DNA from: Candidatus Rifleibacteriota bacterium
Lineage (GTDB): Bacteria; Riflebacteria; Ozemobacteria; Ozemobacterales; Ozemobacteraceae
Direction of reading: 5' to 3'
DNA length: 10,491 nt
Assembly: GCA_029565415.1 (NCBI GenBank)
Contig: JAKQOH010000108.1
Location: 1 to 10,491, forward strand
Shown: positions 6,403-10,491 of the stretch, piece by piece
Layout: each line of letters begins with the position of its first letter
Numbering within the stretch: position 1 is the stretch's first letter
Translations under genes and position numbers: made by a program
The notes under the pieces: generated by a model
Database searches by the model: none
Seen by the model: only the letters and a program-made list of their open reading frames with translations
What the model was told of the DNA's origin: nothing

Positions 6403-6425
6403 CTCTCGTTTCTGCCCCGCGGCTG

Positions 6426-7487
6426 TCAGTAGATCGAGCGGCGGATGTGGCCGTGGCCGAAGTCGGGGGTGCGTCCCAGAGCTGAAATGAGGCTCTGGAC
6501 GCACTTCTGGCATTTTCCGGCATCGTCGTCCTGGCAGATCTTGTTCGGATAGATCTGGTAGCTGGGCCGGTTCATCACGGGGGAGACGTTCGGCATGATG
6601 ACGTTTGCTCCGGCTTTCAGCGCTTTCTGGCGGCCGAGGGGATCGACGGTTCCCATCGCGGTGGTGGCTGGCAGGAAGGCATCCGGCAGATACAGCCGGA
6701 GCAGGGCAAGGAAGGTCAGGCAGTTCTCGAACAGGCCGGCGGGTTGATTCCCGAGGGGCGTCTGGGGGTGGGGAATGAAGGGGCCGATGCCCACCATCTC
6801 GGGCCGGAGCCGTTCGAGATACTCGAGGTCGCGGATCAGGCCGGGGCCGTCCTGTCCCGGGAGACCGATCAGGATGCCGGAGCCGACCTGGTAGCCGAGC
6901 TCTTTCAGATCCATCAGGGCCTGATGGCGTTCATGCCATTTCGAGTCGCGATGGAACCGCTCGTATAATGCCTGGTTGCTCGTCTCGATGCGCAGCAGGT
7001 ATCGGTCAGCGCCGGCGGCGCGAAACGAGGCATACTCTTCGCGGGACCATTCCCCGATCGAGAGGGTGACGGCCATATCGAGTCGGGTCTTGATCGATTC
7101 GATGATCCGGCAGATGTCTTCGACCCGGTAGGCACGATCCTCGCCCGATTGGAGGACGAGGGAGCGGTACCCCAGGCCGTGTGCGCGGGAGGCCGTCTCG
7201 AACACCTCGTCATGGGTCATCCGATAGCGGGAAATCTCGGGATTGTGGCAGGAGATCCCGCAGTAGTCGCACTGGCAGCGACAATGGTTGCTGAATTCTA
7301 TAATTCCGCGTATAAAAACATGGTCACCGACGTTCTCCTGACGGACCCGGTCGGCGGCGGCATACAGTTCGGGCCGCGCGGCGTCGAAGGCGGGCGAGAA
7401 GAGGTGGCGGGCGAGGTCGTCGGAAATTCTCTCGCGGTTCACGAGAGCGGCGATCAGTCCGTTGTTGTCGATCGTGGCGGTTTGCAC
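6426..7487 (-). CDS. hydE: [FeFe]-hydrogenase H-cluster maturase HydE (radical SAM)
   Basis: This 353-residue radical SAM protein has the HydE architecture. IIEFSNHC followed by RCQCDYCG gives the C-x3-C-x2-C cluster motif at C69, C73 and C76. A second set near the C-terminus, C318-x7-C326-x2-C329, has the spacing of the auxiliary cluster of Thermotoga HydE; the related methylornithine synthase PylB lacks it, which favours HydE. Other family stretches are LVLQSGED (110-117), LRIETSN, GSGILIGLPGQ, GPFIPHPQTPLG, TAMGTVDPLGRQKALKAGAN and NVSPV. HydE works with HydF and HydG to build the diiron subcluster of [FeFe]-hydrogenase, implying an anaerobic hydrogen metabolism; neither partner nor a hydrogenase is in this window. 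The start is GTG 7487 with AGGGA eight bases upstream; no in-frame ATG lies nearby upstream. A near-consensus promoter sits 42-70 bases upstream. Convergent with sppA. Confidence 0.9.
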   Translation of the reverse strand: MQTATIDNNGLIAALVNRERISDDLARHLFSPAFDAARPELYAAADRVRQENVGDHVFIRGIIEFSNHCRCQCDYCGISCHNPEISRYRMTHDEVFETASRAHGLGYRSLVLQSGEDRAYRVEDICRIIESIKTRLDMAVTLSIGEWSREEYASFRAAGADRYLLRIETSNQALYERFHRDSKWHERHQALMDLKELGYQVGSGILIGLPGQDGPGLIRDLEYLERLRPEMVGIGPFIPHPQTPLGNQPAGLFENCLTFLALLRLYLPDAFLPATTAMGTVDPLGRQKALKAGANVIMPNVSPVMNRPSYQIYPNKICQDDDAGKCQKCVQSLISALGRTPDFGHGHIRRSIY

Positions 7488-7528
7488 GCGGGTGTTCCCT
7501 TTCGATGCTGGTCTCGGAGGTTTGTGAA

Positions 7529-7557
7529 ATTATACACATTCCTAGGGTGCGTGTCCA
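7529..7557 (-). promoter_or_regulatory. Sigma-70-like promoter of hydE
   Basis: Read on the minus strand, TGGACA (7557-7552) and a perfect TATAAT (7534-7529) are 17 bases apart. Transcription would start near 7522, giving a leader of about 35 nt before GTG 7487. This is one of the strongest promoter matches in the window. Confidence 0.7.
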
Positions 7558-7575
7558 TATGCGAAAGCTGCAGGG

Positions 7576-7623
7576 AATTATTTTTTCTGTGGAGATTGCG
7601 GTTTTTCGCAGGGCTGTTATAAT
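7576..7623 (+). promoter_or_regulatory. Strong promoter of the 629-residue protein gene: UP-like tract, -35, extended -10
   Basis: TATAAT (7618-7623) is preceded by TG at 7615-7616, giving an extended -10 element. TTGCGG (7596-7601) lies 16 bases upstream as a weak -35. An A/T tract, AATTATTTTTT (7576-7586), sits about 44-54 bases before the expected start near 7630, where UP elements bind the RNA polymerase alpha subunit. Together with the biased codon use of the gene it drives, this suggests strong transcription. The hydE promoter lies back-to-back only a few dozen bases away. Confidence 0.65.
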
Positions 7624-7629
7624 TAGTCG

Positions 7630-7770
7630 CAAGGGGTGAAGGGTACACCCCGGGTTTTCAAGGGTTTTTGACCTTTCGGGTATGGGTTGAAGTATGTAGG
7701 GTTCGTTCAGGGTAACGGTTGTGGGTAGTCCTCAAGCAGGTATCGGGAATCTATTTTCAGGAGCAGGTTT
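7630..7770 (+). other. G/T-rich 5' leader with nine GGGT tracts
   Basis: About 140 nt separate the expected transcription start from ATG 7771. Nine runs of three or four G, each followed by T, occur at 7633, 7641, 7652, 7662, 7678, 7684, 7699, 7710 and 7723, in a stretch that is otherwise poor in C. A small hairpin, GGGGTG/CACCCC (7633-7638/7646-7651), opens the leader. I could not match it to a known riboswitch; in particular the conserved blocks of the cyclic di-GMP riboswitch are absent. No small open reading frame with a good ribosome binding site was seen. Confidence 0.45.
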
Positions 7771-9660
7771 ATGAGGAACAGTACTCTCAGGTTGCTGAGC
7801 AAGGTCATGTGCCTTGTTCTCATCGCCAGCTTCGTTCTCGAAGCTCCTCTGTTCGCGGCCTTCGACGCCATCAAGGTGAACGTCGGTGGTCAGCAGGTTC
7901 AGGTTACGCCCGGCCAGTGGGTTTCCGTCCGCCAGGGCTCGCAGCTCGTTCACTATAATGTTCGCTATGTGAACGGTCAGCCCGTCGCCCTCGAGATGAG
8001 CCAGTATGTCAAGATGGTGTTCGGTGGTGAAACCGCCGCCGCAGCCGCTACGGCCGGTCAGACCTCTGCCGCCGCCAGCACCGCGGGCAAGACCTCGGTT
8101 TCCACCCCCTCCTCGACCTCCGGCGCCGTGAGCGGCCAGGCTACCAAGCCGGTCACCACGACTCCCGCCGCGGGGAACGTCGGCACCGTCGCCCAGGCTC
8201 CGGCCGCTCCGTCGACGACCGCCGCCCAGGCTCCCACGGTCGCCAAGGCTGACTCCGCCGTCGCCGCCCAGAGCGGTGCCAAGACCGGCGGCAGCTGGAT
8301 CAAGAACGAGCTGAACAGCTACGGGCAGAAGATCAAGGACAGCTTCTCCTCTGGCAAGACCAGCGGTCAGGAGTTCGGCACCAAGACCGTCGACACCGTC
8401 AAGGACGGCGCCGGCAAGGTCGGCACGGCCGTGAAGACCGGTGGTTCCAAGATTGGCGATCTGCTCCGCGGCGCCAAGGAACGCATTTCCAAGATCTTCC
8501 ACAAGAACGCCCCCGCCACTTCCGGCAAGGGCAGCGCTGATTCCGCCCAGAGCGGCCAGAGCAGCCAGTCCGGTCAGTCCGGTCAGGCTTCCGAGCAGTC
8601 CGGCCAGTCCGGTCAGAGCGGTCAGTCCGGCCAGTCCGGTCAGGCTTCCGAACAGTCCGGTCAGAGCGGTCAGTCTTCCGAGCAGACCGGTCAGGCTGCC
8701 CAGACGGGCAAGGCCGACAAGCCCGGCGTGAAGGAAGTTGCCTCCGGCAAGTTCAAGGCCGGCTACGAAACCGGTAAGGCCATGGTCGGTCAGGGCGTCC
8801 AGAACGTGAAGGACAGCCTCAAGTCCGGCTTCAGCGCCAAGAACCTCCTCGTCACCGCCGGTATCACCGTCGGCGTCGATCTCGCCACCCAGATCGTCCG
8901 TGGTGAAAAGCCCAGCCTGAAGAAGGCCGTGAAGGTCGTCGCGTCGGCCGAGTTCGCCGGTGGCGTCGCCGGTTCCGTCATGGGCGCCGCGGCTGGCTCC
9001 TTCTTCGTGCCCTTCCTCACCGCCGTCCCGGTTGTCGGCGGCTTCCTCTCCGCTCTCGCTCCGACCTTCGGCTCCGTGGTCGGCGGTTCGGTCGGCTCCT
9101 ACCTCGCCGGTGATCTGAAGAACGGCCGCTTCTCGCTCAAGCAGGCGTTCAAGCAGATCGACTGGATCGGCGTGGCCGGCCAGTCCGTCGGTTCGACCCT
9201 CGGCGCCATGCTCGGCTCCGCGATCTTCCCGCCCTTCGGCACGATCATCGGCGGTATGGTCGGTGGCTTCGTCGGTAACTGGGCTGCCAAGAAAATCGCC
9301 GGTCTGTTCGGTCACAAGACCGACAACTACGGCTCCGTCGCGATGCCCGTCGGCACCAACCCGATCGGCAATGAGAGCCAGGTCGGCGGCAGCGTGACCA
9401 TCGGCGGCGTCGCCGGTGGCGCCGAGATCCCGGTCAGCGGCGATCAGGGTGCGGCTCAGGTCACGATCTCCGGTGATGCCGAGAGCGTCGGAACCTATGC
9501 CTCCGAAGTCCAGCTCGCCTATGCCAAGTATCAGGAACTCTATCGCCTCTATAACGAGATGCTCGCTCAGGGCCGCCAGGAAGACGCCGTGAAGGTTGCT
9601 TCCGAGATGAACAAGGCCAAGGGTGAGTATGAAGCCCTCAAGGCCAACTCCAGCAAGTAA
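7771..9660 (+). CDS. Large exported protein of unknown function: Ser-Gly-Gln repeat and duplicated glycine-zipper module
   Basis: I do not recognise this 629-residue protein. Residues 1-29 form a signal peptide (MRNSTLRLLSK, hydrophobic core, A-P-L-F-A). Residues 32-87 look like a small beta domain (VNVGGQQVQVTPGQWVSVRQ, 36-55). An Ala/Thr/Ser/Pro linker spans 88-172. Amphipathic, Lys/Gly-rich helices like those of LEA proteins follow at 175-246 (TVDTVKDGAGKVGTAVKTGG, 206-225) and 317-357. Between them is a Ser-Gly-Gln repeat (259-311). Residues 358-515 hold two related hydrophobic Gly/Ala-rich modules, each entered by SLK-x-A-x-K (382-388 and 455-461), with GxxxG patterns typical of packed membrane hairpins. 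A beta-rich stretch (520-572) and a C-terminal coiled-coil-like helix (577-626) end it. Codons are strongly biased (GGC/GGT, AAG, CTC, GTC, CAG), unlike its neighbours. AGGAG is seven bases before ATG 7771. A terminator follows. A surface, envelope-stress or membrane-inserting role is conceivable but unproven. Confidence 0.85.
   Translation: MRNSTLRLLSKVMCLVLIASFVLEAPLFAAFDAIKVNVGGQQVQVTPGQWVSVRQGSQLVHYNVRYVNGQPVALEMSQYVKMVFGGETAAAAATAGQTSAAASTAGKTSVSTPSSTSGAVSGQATKPVTTTPAAGNVGTVAQAPAAPSTTAAQAPTVAKADSAVAAQSGAKTGGSWIKNELNSYGQKIKDSFSSGKTSGQEFGTKTVDTVKDGAGKVGTAVKTGGSKIGDLLRGAKERISKIFHKNAPATSGKGSADSAQSGQSSQSGQSGQASEQSGQSGQSGQSGQSGQASEQSGQSGQSSEQTGQAAQTGKADKPGVKEVASGKFKAGYETGKAMVGQGVQNVKDSLKSGFSAKNLLVTAGITVGVDLATQIVRGEKPSLKKAVKVVASAEFAGGVAGSVMGAAAGSFFVPFLTAVPVVGGFLSALAPTFGSVVGGSVGSYLAGDLKNGRFSLKQAFKQIDWIGVAGQSVGSTLGAMLGSAIFPPFGTIIGGMVGGFVGNWAAKKIAGLFGHKTDNYGSVAMPVGTNPIGNESQVGGSVTIGGVAGGAEIPVSGDQGAAQVTISGDAESVGTYASEVQLAYAKYQELYRLYNEMLAQGRQEDAVKVASEMNKAKGEYEALKANSSK
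8545..8703 (+). repeat. Ser-Gly-Gln coding repeat with a 57-base period
   Basis: Codons 259-311 of the 629-residue protein are built from Ser-Gly-Gln triplets. A 19-residue unit beginning Q-A-S-E-Q-S-G-Q recurs with DNA starting at 8584 and 8641, 57 bases apart; the second unit diverges near its end. Synonymous Ser codons (TCC and AGC) are mixed, so the DNA is less repetitive than the protein, which suggests selection on the peptide. Unequal crossing-over could still change its length. Confidence 0.75.
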
Positions 9661-9678
9661 GTCCCGATCCCAGACCTC

Positions 9679-9715
9679 AAAATCCCCCGGGGGCAACCCC
9701 GGGGGATTTTCTTTG
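9679..9715 (+). terminator. Strong intrinsic terminator after the 629-residue protein gene
   Basis: AAAATCCCCCGGGG (9679-9692) and CCCCGGGGGATTTT (9697-9710) form a 14-pair stem closed by a GCAA tetraloop, followed by CTTTGG so that the T-run is ATTTTCTTT. The flanking A and T runs make it usable on both strands, but only the plus-strand gene upstream needs it. Confidence 0.9.
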
Positions 9716-9735
9716 GCAACAGGAAGGAGCCACCG

Positions 9736-10272
9736 ATGGAAATCCCCCTCCCCCACGCCGTCATCCGATCCTATCGACCGGGCGACGCCGCAGCCCTCGC
9801 GCATCACGCCGACAACCGGAAGATCTGGCTCAATCTGCGCGACCGGTTTCCCCACCCGTACACCCTCGCGGATGCCGTCGATTTCATCGAGAAGGCCACG
9901 CATGCCACCCCGGAAACGATGTTCGCGATCTGCGTCGGCGGGGAAGCCGCCGGCGGCATCGGGTATACCCTTCACTCGCACGAACAGCGGCTGACCGCCG
10001 AACTCGGCTACTGGCTGGGCGAACGGTTCTGGGGCCGGGGCATCATGTCCGAAGCGGTTGAAGCGCTGACGTCATACGCCATGAAAGCACACGGGCTCGT
10101 CCGGATCTATGCAATGCCCTATGCAACGAACACCTCATCGGCCCGGGTTCTCGAAAAAGCCGGGTATGTCTTCGAAGGCCGCCTGCGAAAAAACGTCATC
10201 AAGGACGGCCGGATCCTCGACCAACTCGTGTATGCGAAGCTTGCCGACGCCGCCGGCGATCCGCCTCAGTAA
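9736..10272 (+). CDS. GNAT acetyltransferase, RimJ/RimL-like
   Basis: This 178-residue protein belongs to the GNAT fold that transfers an acetyl group from acetyl-CoA to an amine, often a protein N-terminus or small metabolite. The acetyl-CoA pyrophosphate loop is visible in ELGYWLGERFWGRGIMSEAV (89-108), matching the R/Q-x-x-G-x-G/A signature. NTSSARVLEKAGYVFEGRLR (132-151) is the diagnostic C-terminal stretch of the RimJ/RimL subgroup (Asn, Ser, then Lys-x-Gly-[FY]-x-x-E-G-x-x-R), followed by DGRILDQLVYAKL (157-169). AAGGAG lies six bases before ATG 9736, and the terminator of the preceding gene lies just upstream, so the gene is probably transcribed separately; no clear promoter is seen in the short gap. 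Its stop overlaps the tail of the convergent gene by seven bases. The acceptor cannot be predicted. Confidence 0.87.
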   Translation: MEIPLPHAVIRSYRPGDAAALAHHADNRKIWLNLRDRFPHPYTLADAVDFIEKATHATPETMFAICVGGEAAGGIGYTLHSHEQRLTAELGYWLGERFWGRGIMSEAVEALTSYAMKAHGLVRIYAMPYATNTSSARVLEKAGYVFEGRLRKNVIKDGRILDQLVYAKLADAAGDPPQ

Positions 10273-10491
10273 TGGTTCAACACGTCGCTGGTATTGCGCC
10301 AGCGAGGATCGAGGGCCGCCTCGACCGCCTCCCGGATCGTGACGAGAAGCCGCTGGTGGTGCACGACCGGCTCGGTCATTCCGTCGGGAATGAGACCGAT
10401 CTTGAGTTCGATCGCGATCTGCCCCTCGCTCAGATCGGCGATGCGCAGATCCTCGACCGCCTCGGCGAGAAGGCGCGTGCTTCCGCTCGCA
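10266..10491 (-). CDS. C-terminal part of an unrecognised protein, cut by the window edge
   Basis: The last 74 codons of a minus-strand gene are visible, ending at TGA (10268-10266). They read as helical, acidic, soluble protein: RLLAEAVEDLRIADLSEGQ (6-24), then IAIELKIGLIPDGM (25-38), VVHHQRLLVTIREAVEAAL (42-60) and a C-terminal DPRWRNTSDVLNHY (61-74). I recognise no family. Codon choice, with C or G in most third positions, matches the neighbours and supports a real gene. The stop lies inside the GNAT gene, so the two convergent genes share seven bases and no terminator separates them. Confidence 0.6.
   Translation of the reverse strand, partial: ASGSTRLLAEAVEDLRIADLSEGQIAIELKIGLIPDGMTEPVVHHQRLLVTIREAVEAALDPRWRNTSDVLNHY

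Larger units (their letters stand above)
6087..6425. repeat. Gene-free block of palindromes and short repeats between convergent sppA and hydE
   Basis: These 339 bases hold no convincing coding region. They contain an 18-bp inverted repeat (6100-6117 and 6342-6359), a long hairpin (6123-6171), two short GC-rich palindromes (6245-6265 and 6297-6316) and two copies of a 22-base motif (6199-6220 and 6381-6402, 19 of 22 identical). GTCTCTGTG-type strings, TCATCTGCGGAT and GGGCG...CGCCC palindromes of this kind are, as I recall, scattered between genes in many unrelated bacterial genomes; that memory needs a search to confirm. The block lies between two gene ends, where insertion would be tolerated. 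Confidence 0.6.

Noticed and set aside
6087..6425. A CRISPR array in the repeat block
   Set aside because: Repeats are few, unequal in kind, in both orientations and not regularly spaced.
6193..6432. A small plus-strand open frame inside the repeat block
   Set aside because: It is made of repeat sequence, runs into the hydE 3' end and has no ribosome binding site.
7630..7770. A cyclic di-GMP or other known riboswitch in the leader
   Set aside because: The conserved sequence blocks of classes I know are not present; only G-tracts and a small hairpin are seen.
7732..9981. A 749-codon open frame on the minus strand, antisense to the 629-residue protein gene
   Set aside because: It is open only because the plus-strand gene almost never uses codons that read as stops on the other strand. 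It runs through the terminator and the GNAT start, has repetitive Gly/Ala/Asp-rich content, and lacks a ribosome binding site.

Overview
This window looks like chromosomal DNA of a GC-rich, diderm (Gram-negative type), at least partly anaerobic bacterium. The sequence shows a lipoprotein with a lipobox, an exported SppA-type protease, several sigma-70-like promoters and an [FeFe]-hydrogenase maturase (HydE). No rRNA, tRNA, phage, plasmid or CRISPR signature is present, so the lineage cannot be fixed. A deep-branching anaerobe (for example deltaproteobacterial-like, or a candidate phylum such as Riflebacteria/Ozemobacteria) is only a guess.

Layout, left to right. (1) 1-1414, minus strand: a BASS-family (bile acid:sodium symporter-like) transporter, followed through an ATGA start/stop overlap by the first 119 codons of a protein that resembles the N-terminal region of PEP/pyruvate-binding (PEP synthase-like) proteins; it runs off the window. 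(2) 1582-2202, plus: a DedA/VTT membrane protein with a TTG start and its own promoter, convergent with the next unit. (3) 2207-3842, minus: a DUF2156 (phosphatidylglycerol lysyltransferase C-terminal-like) protein and, 76 nt downstream, a small lipoprotein with a beta-rich domain. (4) 3957-6086, plus: an Old Yellow Enzyme family flavin oxidoreductase and, 18 nt downstream, an SppA-type serine protease, probably one operon. (5) 6087-6425: a gene-free block of palindromes and short repeats, including 18-bp inverted repeats 224 nt apart. (6) 6426-7487, minus: HydE, with both iron-sulfur cysteine motifs. (7) 7488-7770: two back-to-back promoters and an unusual leader with nine GGGT tracts in about 90 nt. 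(8) 7771-9660, plus: a 629-residue exported protein of unknown function with a Ser-Gly-Gln repeat and a duplicated glycine-zipper hydrophobic module; codon choice and promoter features suggest very high expression. A textbook intrinsic terminator ends it. (9) 9736-10272, plus: a RimJ/RimL-like GNAT acetyltransferase whose stop overlaps that of a convergent, unrecognised gene running off the right edge.

Most genes are ordinary housekeeping or envelope functions: DedA, DUF2156, the lipoprotein, SppA and the 629-residue protein all act at or near the envelope. The item most likely to be undescribed is region (7)-(9): a strongly driven, codon-optimised exported protein with a modular architecture and a G-rich leader. 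The repeat block in (5) is the second.
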